Notes: generated by a model from the letters alone, not told the origin. A stretch of 64,000 nucleotides of DNA from Begonia masoniana (GCA_022432975.1 CM039510.1:30766018-30830017); one strand, 5' to 3'; counted from the first letter of the stretch, positions 1 to 17,281 are shown. Numbers and translations: made by a program.

Positions 1-58
1 AAGTTTGTTTACGATCTAGTGATGTCATTATGTTAAATGTGTTTCTATTATTGTTTAG
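1..58 (+). other. 3' part of putative leader intron of element A
   Basis: T-rich sequence ends in TTGTTTAG|GAATC just before the first gag-like ATG at 69. Elements C, D and G have a complete small intron at the same place (between PBS and gag), so this is read as the 3' half of the equivalent intron. Inference from position and splice consensus only. Confidence 0.4.
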
Positions 59-1060
59 GAATCTCAAGATGGTAAGAGGTCAACAGAGGGAAGACAACGT
101 GGATAGTACCACCGTTGCTCAGCAATAGAATTAGTTATCGCCAATCACGACAATAGGCACTAGTGATTCCTAGGAGAGCTTGGACTCCACTCTATGTAAC
201 TCATGATCATGGGGGTGAGCGCTTCCACAGGCTCAGACCCCCGACATCAATGGCAGTTTTCTGACCCTATTTATGCTGAGGAATGGATCCGAAAAGTAGA
301 GGAACATTTTTAATTATGCGAAAGTTGAGAAGGAGATAAGTCACCTATGCTGGCTATCATTTGAGCTGATGCAAGGCATTTGGGGAATCTCTTCGAGCAC
401 TTTTATGCAGAGACTATGACTTGGGATATGTTTAAGACTGCCGTCTTGCCAAGTACTTCATCGGACCGTTTCAGGCCAGCAAGAAGAAAGAATTCATGAA
501 CTGCAGGTAAAAAAACTGGCTCGGTGACGGATTATATATGCAATTCGAGCTTTGTCAGGTTTGCTCCCCGACTGGTTGAGAATGATGAGACAAGATTTAC
601 CAATTTGTTCAAGGACTGAAGCCGAGTTTGTATGACTGTAAAGACTCTGGGAACACATATACCTTATGGCGAGTGACGGCTAATGCCCTGGAATTGGAGG
701 AGGATGAGATGACAGCTTATGCACAGCGTAACAGCCAGGAAGTTCACTAAGGCGACTCTACCACCACCACGTCAGAACAAGGATGGCAACCACAGCCTAA
801 CAGAGGACAACAGCACAACAGGCATAAATACCCATTCATCCAAACGATGATCAATGTAAAGGAAAACGACCATTGCCCCTCTATGCTCCAACTTGCCAGA
901 AGAATCCCTGTGATGAAAGCTGCACTCGGGCCGTGCTAGTAGGATGTGACACGTTGGACAAATATAGCCCAGACTGCCCGATGCCATCAGACCCGAATCG
1001 AATTAGAGTTGCACCAAGAGTCTATGCTATGATGGAGGATGAAGATTGTTGAACCACACA
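59..1060 (+). pseudogene. gag remnant of element A
   Basis: The reading frame starting at ATG 69 stops after about 20 codons. Scattered gag-like stretches follow in shifting frames, for example the region around 290-730, which lines up in order with the gag domain of element C (the W-I-R-x-x-E part, then the part before the zinc knuckle). A cysteine-rich stretch at about 900-985 is probably the decayed CCHC knuckle. No open frame of useful length remains. Assigned mainly by position before protease and reverse transcriptase. Confidence 0.55.
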
Positions 1061-1069
1061 CGGTCATAT

Positions 1070-2900
1070 CAGTAACATTATGGTTGTGGTTTTCTGCTTA
1101 TACACTTATTGATACGGACCCCACACTCATTCATAGCAACCCTGTTTGTGTGTAAACTAAGTTAGAACTTTCGCCAGTGATAAACCGTATAGAGTTATGT
1201 TACCATCAGGGAAGTCTTTACATTCTAAGCAAATGTTGAAGGGTGATGTTTGTTCCTTAGAGATAGGAGCTATATGTTAGATCTGCTTATTGATTGACAT
1301 GAAAGGATTATAGATTTTTTAGGAATGGATTGGATTATTTAGCATATGCCCGATTATTTGTAGGTTCTGGCCTAGTTGATTTCCGACCCCCAAATGGAGA
1401 TCGGTATACCTTCCAAGCTATTCCAAAGATGAGTAAGATACCAATCCATATCCTCCCTAGTGCTCAACGGTTACTTGAAGAGTGTTGCTTGAGTTTACCT
1501 ACTACCATAATGGCTGTCCGAGTAAAGAATAAAGTGGATACAAGGTATGCCTACCGTACTAGAGTTTCCTGCAGCATTCGTGACGACTTACCGTGACTAC
1601 CCACCCGATAAGAGATAGAATTGTGATTGCTACAATCCCCGAGGCATTACCTTTGTCGTAAGACCCTTATCGAATGGCACCTTTTTAGTTGAAAGAATTA
1701 AAGGGCCCACTACAGGAATTTAAGTTTAACAAGGGATTTATACGTTCTATTAGTTCTCCCTGGGGCGCCCCTGTCCTTTTGTCGTTAGAAAGAAAGATGT
1801 TTCTCTTAGATGTGGATAGACTACAGAGAACCGTGCACTAAGCTGACCGTCAAGAAAAATATCCTTTACCCCGGATTGATGACCTGTTGACCAACTACAA
1901 GGAGCTAAGGTATTCTCAAAGATTTGATTTACTTTCGGGTTTTATCAACTGCAAGTTCAAGGAAGGACTATACCAAGACAGCCTTCAGAACCCGCTACGG
2001 ACACTATGAATTTCTTGTAATGTCATTTGGACTGACTAACGCCTGCAGCTTTCTGGGACGTGATGCACCGGAGTGTTTCGTGAGTACCTGGATAAGTTTG
2101 TATGGTGTTGTATAGATGACATTTTAATATACTCACAGACTGAAACCGACCATGCAGAACATTTGAGAATAGTATTATCAACCTTAACACAGCAGCAGCT
2201 TTATGCCAATTGTCATGTAATTTTGGCTGGATAAGTTCAACGTGTTAGGCAGGTCATGTCTGCTGAGGGATATCAGGAGACCCACTAAGGTTCAGGTCCG
2301 TTAAGGACTGGCCGCAGCCAAAGAATGTCAGTGAAGTGCGAAGTTTCCCCTTGGTCGGGCTGGTTATTATAGTAAGTTCATTAAGGGATTTTCTATGATA
2401 GCTAAACCTTTAACCAACTTAACCAAGAAGGACCTCAAGTACTCTTGGACCGAAGCTTGTGAAGACAGCTTCCAATCACTGAAACAGAAGTTAACGCAGC
2501 CCATTATGGGACGTCTCCCAACGAAAGGAAATTGTGGTTATTGTGACGCATCCAAGATTGGTTGGGGTGTGTTTTGATGCAAGAAGGTAAAGTTGTGGCG
2601 TATGCCTCTAGGCAGCTAAAAGGTTATGAACAGAATTACCCCACTCATGATTTAGAGCTAGCTGCAGTTGTTTTTGCTTTAAAAATTTGGAGGCACTATT
2701 TGTATGGACAGAGTGCGATGTGTTTTCTGACCACGAGTTTAACGTTCTTTCACCCAAAAGGAATTCACCATTGAGACAAAGACGTTGGTTAGATCTTTTA
2801 GGGACGGATGACTTTGAAACATCAAGTCCCACCCGTAAGCTACTGCTGTAGCCGATGCTTTGAGCAGATTATGTCAAACAATGCCACCCGCAGTGTCAGT
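1070..2900 (+). pseudogene. protease, reverse transcriptase and RNase H remnants of element A
   Basis: Around 1108-1135 the sequence reads like the D-T-x-x-T-H-S active-site box of a retroviral-type aspartic protease with a base-level change. Reverse transcriptase is visible at about 1680-2400: the stretch at 1960-2045 encodes [20 protein letters not shown], and 2105-2140 encodes a C-I-D-D-I-L version of the catalytic box. RNase H is recognisable at 2540-2700 (C-D-A-S, then [20 protein letters not shown]). Several frameshifts and stops make it inactive. It resembles the intact polyprotein of element C closely enough to place it in the same Tekay/Del-like group. Confidence 0.8.
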
Positions 2901-3139
2901 TTTGTCTCACCCGTGAGGACTGAATTCAGAAGTTGTGAATTGGAACTAGTTCCAGAGTTGTCACCTTATTTCCGATTTGACTTCAACCAACGTTTTGGAA
3001 AAGATCCAAAGAGTCACGAACAGAAGGATTCCGAGTATAATAACAGATGATGACTTAAGTGAGGACGCCACCTCCGAGTTTAGTCTTTCCAATGATGGAA
3101 ATCCGAGATTTAGGAATCGTGGTATGTCCCTTGTGATTT

Positions 3140-5693
<2,554 letters not shown>

Positions 5694-6030
5694 AGAAACT
5701 TGTTTTCAGCCCACTCCGTAACCCGCATTCTAGGTAAGATTTTGACATGTAGATGTCGGGTAGTCATTTAGAACTCTGTTTTCATTGAACTTGTACTTTC
5801 GAGCTCTTCAATGGCTGAGTCAGTTTGTTTATCGTTCTTTAGCTTCATTTGTAATGCCACCTTTAATCGTTCGGGCCTTTATATCCCGACCCCGTTTATC
5901 TATAGCTATCTCACTGTTCGGTTTTGGATTTCAGACTGCACAGAGAACCTTAGCTGTTAGATTCTAGGATGACTTTCGATTAGAACTTTTTAGGACTTTA
6001 TTTTAACTACTGTAATGTGAAATGTGTTAG

Positions 6031-6761
6031 GTGAAGAAGTTTGAAGAGAAGGTGATTCAAGTTGCTAAGGAATCCAGGTAAGTGAATGTACTAAGTTTCT
6101 GGCCAATAGGGCCCTACATCAAAGGATTAAGTTAGATTTAGTGAACATTGTCTGCTATATGTTTGATGAAATGTCGATGGATATGGTTCTGTTATTCTCA
6201 TGTACTCCCCTGTCTTAGTTCGATGATTAAGTGCATTATGTTATGCATCATGTTTTACTTCTCAAGCATATGAAAATGTTTTGAAATATGTTTTCTCATG
6301 AATAGGTAAGAAGATAAAACTTATGCAACGTGGTTAAGTTGAGGGTTGGGGGTGGTTCGGCGTATGTCACCAGTCCGCCGTAGGACAATGATACGAAAAC
6401 GCGTAGGCCATGATCAAACTCACTGTCGAACCCCCTTTCCGGCACAAATCCTCCCTTAAACCACATAATGTAATGAAGAATATGAATGATGAAAGGAATG
6501 ATGAATATGAGCATGTCTACGAATGATGATTATGAACAATGAATACGAGATACGATTATGAATGATGCATTATATATTCATGAAAAGAAAAGACTTATGA
6601 GCATGTTTTTCTCCAAGTATAGCATTCATCACTCTAATAGTTTGCATTCCTTACTAAGCCTTAGGCTTACAGTTACACCTTATGATGTAGGTGAAGAAAT
6701 ATCAGGTGAGGAATTCAAAGTTGATGAAGATGTAGTGCCACGTCATCGGCAGATGATGTGA
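6031..6761 (+). promoter_or_regulatory. Conserved LTR intron-like module, copy in element A
   Basis: Putative exon 6031-6077 (47 nt, one short of a multiple of three), donor at 6077/6078, intron 6078-6690 (613 nt), acceptor after 6690. CCTACATC at 6113-6120 is complementary to GATGTAGG at 6684-6691, which spans the acceptor. Hairpin TAAGCC-TTA-GGCTTA lies at 6655-6669 with CTTAC just before it. A GGCC-loop-GGCC mini-hairpin precedes the 5' arm. After the acceptor an open frame runs to TGA at 6759-6761 and is acid-rich (begins EEISGEEFKVDED). Splicing is inferred, not shown. Confidence 0.6.
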
Positions 6762-8028
6762 GTTAATCTATCGGAAGATGTAGTGCCACGTCATCGGCAG
6801 ATGATGTGAGTTAATCTATCGGAAGATGTAGTGCCACGTCATCGGCAGATGATGTGAGTTAATCTATCGGAAGATGTAGTGCCACGTCATCGGCAGATGA
6901 TGTGAGTTAATCTATCGGAAGATGTAGTGCCACGTCATCGGCAGATGATGTGAGTTAATCTATCGGAAGATGTAGTGCCACGTCATCGGCAGATGATGTG
7001 AGTTAATCTATCGGAAGATGTAGTGCCACGTCATCGGCAGATGATGTGAGTTAATCTATCGGAAGATGTAGTGCCACGTCATCGGCAGATGATGTGAGTT
7101 AATCTATCGGAAGATGTAGTGCCACGTCATCGGCAGATGATGTGAGTTAATCTATCGGAAGATGTAGTGCCACGTCATCGGCAGATGATGTGAGTTAATC
7201 TATCGGAAGATGTAGTGCCACGTCATCGGCAGATGATGTGAGTTAATCTATCGGAAGATGTAGTGCCACGTCATCGGCAGATGATGTGAGTTAATCTATC
7301 GGAAGATGTAGTGCCACGTCATCGGCAGATGATGTGAGTTAATCTATCGGAAGATGTAGTGCCACGTCATCGGCAGATGATGTGAGTTAATCTATCGGAA
7401 GATGTAGTGCCACGTCATCGGCAGATGATGTGAGTTAATCTATCGGAAGATGTAGTGCCACGTCATCGGCAGATGATGTGAGTTAATCTATCGGAAGATG
7501 TAGTGCCACGTCATCGGCAGATGATGTGAGTTAATCTATCGGAAGATGTAGTGCCACGTCATCGGCAGATGATGTGAGTTAATCTATCGGAAGATGTAGT
7601 GCCACGTCATCGGCAGATGATGTGAGTTAATCTATCGGAAGATGTAGTGCCACGTCATCGGCAGATGATGTGAGTTAATCTATCGGAAGATGTAGTGCCA
7701 CGTCATCGGCAGATGATGTGAGTTAATCTATCGGAAGATGTAGTGCCACGTCATCGGCAGATGATGTGAGTTAATCTATCGGAAGATGTAGTGCCACGTC
7801 ATCGGCAGATGATGTGAGTTAATCTATCGGAAGATGTAGTGCCACGTCATCGGCAGATGATGTGAGTTAATCTATCGGAAGATGTAGTGCCACGTCATCG
7901 GCAGATGATGTGAGTTAATCTATCGGAAGATGTAGTGCCACGTCATCGGCAGATGATGTGAGTTAATCTATCGGAAGATGTAGTGCCACGTCATCGGCAG
8001 ATGATGTGAGTTAATCTATCGGAAGATG
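6726..8028 (+). repeat. 48-bp tandem array, about 27 copies
   Basis: Period is exactly 48 bp (for example TAGTGCC at 6733, 6781, 6829). Each unit contains GCCACGTCATCGGCAGATG, that is an ACGT-core bZIP-type site, and ends in ATGATGTGAGTTAATCTATC. Copies are essentially identical from start to 8028. The first copy overlaps the acid-rich open frame of the LTR module, so the array grew out of the end of that putative exon. Confidence 0.97.
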
Positions 8029-8398
8029 TAGTATAAATGCCATCGGCAGATGTTGTGTGTTGCCATCGGCAGATGGAGTGCCTTGTCATCGGTAGATAAG
8101 TCAGTCTTTGTCGTGTAATTGAGTGATGATTTAATTGGTCACGCGTGATGCACGTGACCGTCGGCAGATGCAAATATGTGTGCCTGCCGTAGATGTCTAA
8201 TGAATCATGTGAGATGCACGTGCATGCCGTAAACAACTGGATGTTTGTCGTTAGGCGACCGCAGAGTGACAGCTAAATGTGGTTGTTCAGCGAACTTAAG
8301 TTAATTTAGATGAATTGATATATATATAAAAAAAATATATACACCGATTACAGAGGTATAAAAGTACGGATAAGTTTAAAGGAAAGTCATGACACGTG
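8029..8398. other. Degenerate edge of the 48-bp array and AT-rich unique sequence
   Basis: From 8029 to about 8230 variants of CATCGGCAGATG recur at irregular spacing (8040, 8062, 8086, 8161). From 8290 to 8398 the DNA is AT-rich, with TATATATATA and a TATAAAAG at about 8356. No gene or element end is recognised. Confidence 0.6.
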
Positions 8399-10364
<1,966 letters not shown>

Positions 10365-12908
10365 CATAACATCGAAGCGTTCACGGAACCTTCTTCATAA
10401 CATCGAAGCGTTCACGGAACCTTCTTCATAACATCGAAGCGTTCACGGAACCTTCTTCATAACATCGAAGCGTTCACGGAACCTTCTTCATAACATCGAA
10501 GCGTTCACGGAACCTTCTTCATAACATCGAAGCGTTCACGGAACCTTCTTCATAACATCGAAGCGTTCACGGAACCTTCTTCATAACATCGAAGCGTTCA
10601 CGGAACCTTCTTCATAACATCGAAGCGTTCACGGAACCTTCTACTCAACATCGAAGCGTTCACGGAACCTTCTACTCAACATCGAAGCGTTCACGGAACC
10701 TTCTTCATAACATCGAAGCGTTCACGGAACCTTCTTCATAACATCGAAGCGTTCACGGAACCTTCTTCATAACATCGAAGCGTTCACGGAACCTTCTTCA
10801 TAACATCGAAGCGTTCACGGAACCTTCTTCATAACATCGAAGCGTTCACGGAACCTTCTACTCAACATCGAAGCGTTCACGGAACCTTCTTCATAACATC
10901 GAAGCGTTCACGGAACCTTCTTCATAACATCGAAGCGTTCACGGAACCTTCTTCATAACATCGAAGCGTTCACGGAACCTTCTTCATAACATCGAAGCGT
11001 TCACGGAACCTTCTACTCAACATCGAAGCGTTCACGGAACCTTCTTCATAACATCGAAGCGTTCACGGAACCTTCTACTCAACATCGAAGCGTTCACGGA
11101 ACCTTCTTCATAACATCGAAGCGTTCACGGAACCTTCTTCATAACATCGAAGCGTTCACGGAACCTTCTTCATAACATCGAAGCGTTCACGGAACCTTCT
11201 TCATAACATCGAAGCGTTCACGGAACCTTCTTCATAACATCGAAGCGTTCACGGAACCTTCTTCATAACATCGAAGCGTTCACGGAACCTTCTTCATAAC
11301 ATCGAAGCGTTCACGGAACCTTCTTCATAACATCGAAGCGTTCACGGAACCTTCTTCATAACATCGAAGCGTTCACGGAACCTTCTTCATAACATCGAAG
11401 CGTTCACGGAACCTTCTACTCAACATCGAAGCGTTCACGGAACCTTCTACTCAACATCGAAGCGTTCACGGAACCTTCTACTCAACATCGAAGCGTTCAC
11501 GGAACCTTCTTCATAACATCGAAGCGTTCACGGAACCTTCTACTCAACATCGAAGCGTTCACGGAACCTTCTTCATAACATCGAAGCGTTCACGGAACCT
11601 TCTTCATAACATCGAAGCGTTCACGGAACCTTCTTCATAACATCGAAGCGTTCACGGAACCTTCTTCATAACATCGAAGCGTTCACGGAACCTTCTTCAT
11701 AACATCGAAGCGTTCACGGAACCTTCTTCATAACATCGAAGCGTTCACGGAACCTTCTTCATAACATCGAAGCGTTCACGGAACCTTCTTCATAACATCG
11801 AAGCGTTCACGGAACCTTCTTCATAACATCGAAGCGTTCACGGAACCTTCTACTCAACATCGAAGCGTTCACGGAACCTTCTTCATAACATCGAAGCGTT
11901 CACGGAACCTTCTTCATAACATCGAAGCGTTCACGGAACCTTCTTCATAACATCGAAGCGTTCACGGAACCTTCTTCATAACATCGAAGCGTTCACGGAA
12001 CCTTCTACTCAACATCGAAGCGTTCACGGAACCTTCTTCATAACATCGAAGCGTTCACGGAACCTTCTACTCAACATCGAAGCGTTCACGGAACCTTCTT
12101 CATAACATCGAAGCGTTCACGGAACCTTCTACTCAACATCGAAGCGTTCACGGAACCTTCTTCATAACATCGAAGCGTTCACGGAACCTTCTTCATAACA
12201 TCGAAGCGTTCACGGAACCTTCTTCATAACATCGAAGCGTTCACGGAACCTTCTTCATAACATCGAAGCGTTCACGGAACCTTCTACTCAACATCGAAGC
12301 GTTCACGGAACCTTCTTCATAACATCGAAGCGTTCACGGAACCTTCTTCATAACATCGAAGCGTTCACGGAACCTTCTTCATAACATCGAAGCGTTCACG
12401 GAACCTTCTTCATAACATCGAAGCGTTCACGGAACCTTCTACTCAACATCGAAGCGTTCACGAAACCTTCTTCATAACATCGAAGCGTTCACGGAACCTT
12501 CTTCATAACATCGAAGCGTTCAAAGAACCTTCTACTCAACATCGAAGCGTTCATGGAACCTTCTTCATAACATCGAAGCGTTCACGGAACCTTCTACTCA
12601 ACATCGAAGCGTTCACGGAACCTTCTTCATAACATCGAAGCGTTCACGGAACCTTCTACTCAACATCGAAGCGTTCACGGAACCTTCTTCATAACATCGA
12701 AGCGTTCACGGAACCTTCTACTCAACATCGAAGCGTTCACGGAACCTTCTTCATAACATCGAAGCGTTCACGGAACCTTCTACTCAACATCGAAGTGTTC
12801 ACGAAACCTTCTTCATAACATCGAAGCGTTCACGAAATCTTCTACTCAACATCGAAGCGTTCACGGAACCTTCTTCATAACATCGAAGCGTTCACGGAAC
12901 CTTCTACT
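10365..12908. repeat. 31-bp tandem array, about 82 copies in two variants
   Basis: Unit contains AACATCGAAGCGTTCACGG followed by AACCTTCT and a 5-base variable part: TTCAT in the common type, ACTCA in the rarer type. Period 31 is constant (AACATCG at 10399 and 10430). Types are mixed irregularly on the left and centre but alternate strictly from about 12560 to 12908, giving a 62-bp dimer. Point changes (for example GAAACC, AAAGAACC, ATGGAACC, GTGTTC, GAAATC) concentrate between 12450 and 12850, the usual sign of an array edge. Confidence 0.97.
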
Positions 12909-12987
12909 CCCACAGTTTGCAAATAAAGTTCAAACAATGTAACCAACACAACAACGTAACGCAACAACTTAACACAACACAGTACAA
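12909..12987. other. Short unique spacer between two arrays
   Basis: About 80 bp, A/C-rich, with AATAAA near 12920. It does not match the LTR sequence that should precede element C's left LTR, so the left end of element C cannot be placed here. Confidence 0.5.
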
Positions 12988-15699
12988 CTTTTACTTTTAC
13001 TTTTACTTTTACTTTTACTTTTACTTTTACTTTTACTTTTACTTTTACTTTTACTTTTACTTTTACTTTTACTTTTACTTTTACTTTTACTTTTACTTTT
13101 ACTTTTACTTTTACTTTTACTTTTACTTTTACTTTTACTTTTACTTTTACTTTTACTTTTACTTTTACTTTTACTTTTACTTTTACTTTTACTTTTACTT
13201 TTACTTTTACTTTTACTTTTACTTTTACTTTTACTTTTACTTTTACTTTTACTTTTACTTTTACTTTTACTTTTACTTTTACTTTTACTTTTACTTTTAC
13301 TTTTACTTTTACTTTTACTTTTACTTTTACTTTTACTTTTACTTTTACTTTTACTTTTACTTTTACTTTTACTTTTACTTTTACTTTTACTTTTACTTTT
13401 ACTTTTACTTTTACTTTTACTTTTACTTTTACTTTTACTTTTACTTTTACTTTTACTTTTACTTTTACTTTTACTTTTACTTTTACTTTTACTTTTACTT
13501 TTACTTTTACTTTTACTTTTACTTTTACTTTTACTTTTACTTTTACTTTTACTTTTACTTTTACTTTTACTTTTACTTTTACTTTTACTTTTACTTTTAC
13601 TTTTACTTTTACTTTTACTTTTACTTTTACTTTTACTTTTACTTTTACTTTTACTTTTACTTTTACTTTTACTTTTACTTTTACTTTTACTTTTACTTTT
13701 ACTTTTACTTTTACTTTTACTTTTACTTTTACTTTTACTTTTACTTTTACTTTTACTTTTACTTTTACTTTTACTTTTACTTTTACTTTTACTTTTACTT
13801 TTACTTTTACTTTTACTTTTACTTTTACTTTTACTTTTACTTTTACTTTTACTTTTACTTTTACTTTTACTTTTACTTTTACTTTTACTTTTACTTTTAC
13901 TTTTACTTTTACTTTTACTTTTACTTTTACTTTTACTTTTACTTTTACTTTTACTTTTACTTTTACTTTTACTTTTACTTTTACTTTTACTTTTACTTTT
14001 ACTTTTACTTTTACTTTTACTTTTACTTTTACTTTTACTTTTACTTTTACTTTTACTTTTACTTTTACTTTTACTTTTACTTTTACTTTTACTTTTACTT
14101 TTACTTTTACTTTTACTTTTACTTTTACTTTTACTTTTACTTTTACTTTTACTTTTACTTTTACTTTTACTTTTACTTTTACTTTTACTTTTACTTTTAC
14201 TTTTACTTTTACTTTTACTTTTACTTTTACTTTTACTTTTACTTTTACTTTTACTTTTACTTTTACTTTTACTTTTACTTTTACTTTTACTTTTACTTTT
14301 ACTTTTACTTTTACTTTTACTTTTACTTTTACTTTTACTTTTACTTTTACTTTTACTTTTACTTTTACTTTTACTTTTACTTTTACTTTTACTTTTACTT
14401 TTACTTTTACTTTTACTTTTACTTTTACTTTTACTTTTACTTTTACTTTTACTTTTACTTTTACTTTTACTTTTACTTTTACTTTTACTTTTACTTTTAC
14501 TTTTACTTTTACTTTTACTTTTACTTTTACTTTTACTTTTACTTTTACTTTTACTTTTACTTTTACTTTTACTTTTACTTTTACTTTTACTTTTACTTTT
14601 ACTTTTACTTTTACTTTTACTTTTACTTTTACTTTTACTTTTACTTTTACTTTTACTTTTACTTTTACTTTTACTTTTACTTTTACTTTTACTTTTACTT
14701 TTACTTTTACTTTTACTTTTACTTTTACTTTTACTTTTACTTTTACTTTTACTTTTACTTTTACTTTTACTTTTACTTTTACTTTTACTTTTACTTTTAC
14801 TTTTACTTTTACTTTTACTTTTACTTTTACTTTTACTTTTACTTTTACTTTTACTTTTACTTTTACTTTTACTTTTACTTTTACTTTTACTTTTACTTTT
14901 ACTTTTACTTTTACTTTTACTTTTACTTTTACTTTTACTTTTACTTTTACTTTTACTTTTACTTTTACTTTTACTTTTACTTTTACTTTTACTTTTACTT
15001 TTACTTTTACTTTTACTTTTACTTTTACTTTTACTTTTACTTTTACTTTTACTTTTACTTTTACTTTTACTTTTACTTTTACTTTTACTTTTACTTTTAC
15101 TTTTACTTTTACTTTTACTTTTACTTTTACTTTTACTTTTACTTTTACTTTTACTTTTACTTTTACTTTTACTTTTACTTTTACTTTTACTTTTACTTTT
15201 ACTTTTACTTTTACTTTTACTTTTACTTTTACTTTTACTTTTACTTTTACTTTTACTTTTACTTTTACTTTTACTTTTACTTTTACTTTTACTTTTACTT
15301 TTACTTTTACTTTTACTTTTACTTTTACTTTTACTTTTACTTTTACTTTTACTTTTACTTTTACTTTTACTTTTACTTTTACTTTTACTTTTACTTTTAC
15401 TTTTACTTTTACTTTTACTTTTACTTTTACTTTTACTTTTACTTTTACTTTTACTTTTACTTTTACTTTTACTTTTACTTTTACTTTTACTTTTACTTTT
15501 ACTTTTACTTTTACTTTTACTTTTACTTTTACTTTTACTTTTACTTTTACTTTTACTTTTACTTTTACTTTTACTTTTACTTTTACTTTTACTTTTACTT
15601 TTACTTTTACTTTTACTTTTACTTTTACTTTTACTTTTACTTTTACTTTTACTTTTACTTTTACTTTTACTTTTACTTTTACTTTTACTTTTACTTTTA
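12988..15699. repeat. Perfect hexamer tract (CTTTTA)452
   Basis: 2712 bp, exactly 452 uninterrupted copies of CTTTTA. It ends directly in element C's left LTR at 15700 and takes the place of that LTR's left part. A short native CTTTTA run sits in the LTR just downstream (about 15722-15735), which is the likely seed. The open frames encoding Phe-Tyr or Lys-Ser repeats are not genes. Confidence 0.97.
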
Positions 15700-17281
15700 A
15701 TTGTCATTCAGGCTTCTTCATCTTTTACTTTTAATTTTAACGATCAAGCTCACCATCTCACTGTCGTTCAGGCTTTTGCTATCACGTTAAAACATATGCT
15801 CAAGCTCACCATCTCACTGTCGTTCAGGCTTTTGCTATCGCATTTCTTTTACTTTTTCATACACATGCACATAACCTATCCATTTTATCTTTTAAACTAT
15901 TCTATGTCGATATTCTAACATACGTGCTCAATCATTAAAAACGTGTGACTGAAAATTAAAATAGCTATAAAATAATACATATCTTGTGATGTAGGGCCGT
16001 AGCCAAAACTTTGTATTTCACTTACTTGGATTCCGAGCAATTAGCAGTTATCGGGATTTTTCAAAATTTTTCAGAATGATACCCTGCTCAAATCAAATCT
16101 TTGATTTTAAATTCCTACTTAATAAATCCAATTTCAAAGTAATTTGAGCAGAATTTACTTACGTTGTAATCTTAGGTCGGATCGGATCTTTTGAATCGAT
16201 TTGGGTCGAATCGGACGATTCTAAAATATTTCCCGCCTAATTCGAATATAAATATTAAAATCTCACTTATTTAAATCCAACTTAAAAAGAATTTGGGTAG
16301 AATTTCCTTACCGAATAAATCTCCGATTGGTCCGGTTGGATTCGGGTCGAAAATCGGGTCGGGTCCGGTTCGGGTGAACAGTACCGGGTCGGTCGTGAAC
16401 AGTGTTTGGGTTGGTTTAGTTCCCTGTTGGTTCGGTTCGGGTCAAAATAAGTGAACCAGTTCGGGTTGGTTCGCTGCTGGTCTGAGTTGTTTACTTGAAC
16501 CGGTTCACTGGCTGGTTCAGGTTCTTAAAACAAAACCGATTCTTCTTCTCCTTCGATCGCGATTCTGCAGAGAGTGAGAGGGAGTGTGAGAACAGAGAGT
16601 GAGGGAGAGAAACCGAGAGTTCGATAGAGGGGAAGAGTGAGATAGAGAGCATCAGAGAAGGAGACTTACTCCGATGGTCGACGACGGTGGTCTGGGAGCT
16701 TCGTCGGAACTCTTCCTTTGGTGGTCGGAGCTCGGCTTTGGAGTTGCGGCTTCTTCCGAACTTCGTTGCCGATGACTGAGAGGTAAGAGTTTCTCTTTTC
16801 AGACTTCAGAGAACTCGAGAGAGAGGAGAGCTTCGGTGTGAGTTTTCCTCCTCCACCGAAAGCCTCTATTTATAGGGGAGGATCGACTCCCGTACCCTCC
16901 GAGAAATCCGCGATTCCACGGATTATCCGAGCTACAAATCCTCCAGCTCGGATTTTCTGCAATTCCCTTTGTTGTTCTCTCCTTTGTATCTGGACGTTTT
17001 TCCAGACTAAATGCAATCGGTTCAGCATCGGATTTCCAGCGAGAAATCCCACCGATTGCTGAAAATCTGATTATTTTCTTGATTTGTTGCTTTGAAGCTC
17101 GATTTTGCTTCAGTTCTTGGACGGTATACCGACTAGGTTCGTTAGTTTTTATTTTCCCCCAAAATCCGATTTTGAGTGATTGAAATCAGATTTGGAAATT
17201 TTCAATTTTTAAACCCTAGAATCGAATTTGGGAATTTGAATTGAATATGGGAATTTTCCAATTAAATTTCTAATTGTTACA
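15700..17281 (-). mobile_element. Left (3') LTR of element C, partial
   Basis: Matches 23487-25065 of the right LTR nearly base for base. It contains TATA box, leader sequence, the donor-like CCAA|GTAAGT (intron first base at plus 16025) and GATGTAGG at 15988-15995 of the conserved LTR module, but the acceptor and hairpin half is lost into the hexamer tract. Between 15700 and 16000 it differs from the right LTR by many single-base indels, whereas 16000-17281 is almost identical. Confidence 0.88.
16867..16874 (-). promoter_or_regulatory. TATA box of element C left LTR
   Basis: TATAAATA on the minus strand, in the context CCCCTATAAATAGAGG. Just downstream in sense comes a pyrimidine-rich leader and a good 5' splice site CGGA|GTAAGTC (intron first base at plus 16669), as expected for a plant Pol II leader. 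Marks the probable U3/R boundary. Confidence 0.7.

Larger units (their letters stand above)
5694..8290 (+). mobile_element. LTR of element A (left part missing)
   Basis: Assigned as LTR because it contains, in order, the layout shared with five other LTR families here: a possible exon-1 donor CTAG|GTAAG at about 5733, an acceptor GTTAG|GTG at 6030, donor CAG|GTAAGT at 6077, CCTACATC, a GC-rich region with hairpins near 6345-6450, hairpin TAAGCCTTAGGCTTA and acceptor GATGTAG|G at 6690. The U3 start is lost in the poly-C tract. The 3' boundary is uncertain because of the tandem array, and no PBS follows. Confidence 0.65.

Noticed and set aside
8350..8398. TATAAAAG as promoter driving poly-A DNA
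   Set aside because: Isolated match in AT-rich sequence with no transcript unit downstream.
12988..15699. Interstitial telomere-like repeat
   Set aside because: CTTTTA and GTTTTA are not plant telomere types such as TTTAGGG, and native seeds exist in the LTRs.
12917..15707. 900-codon Phe-Tyr and Lys-Ser open frames
   Set aside because: Pure hexamer repeat has no stop in these frames by chance of its sequence.
16838..17062. 74-codon plus-strand frame repeated at 24622-24846
   Set aside because: Same sequence in both LTRs, antisense to the TATA box and leader of element C; repeated because the LTR is repeated.
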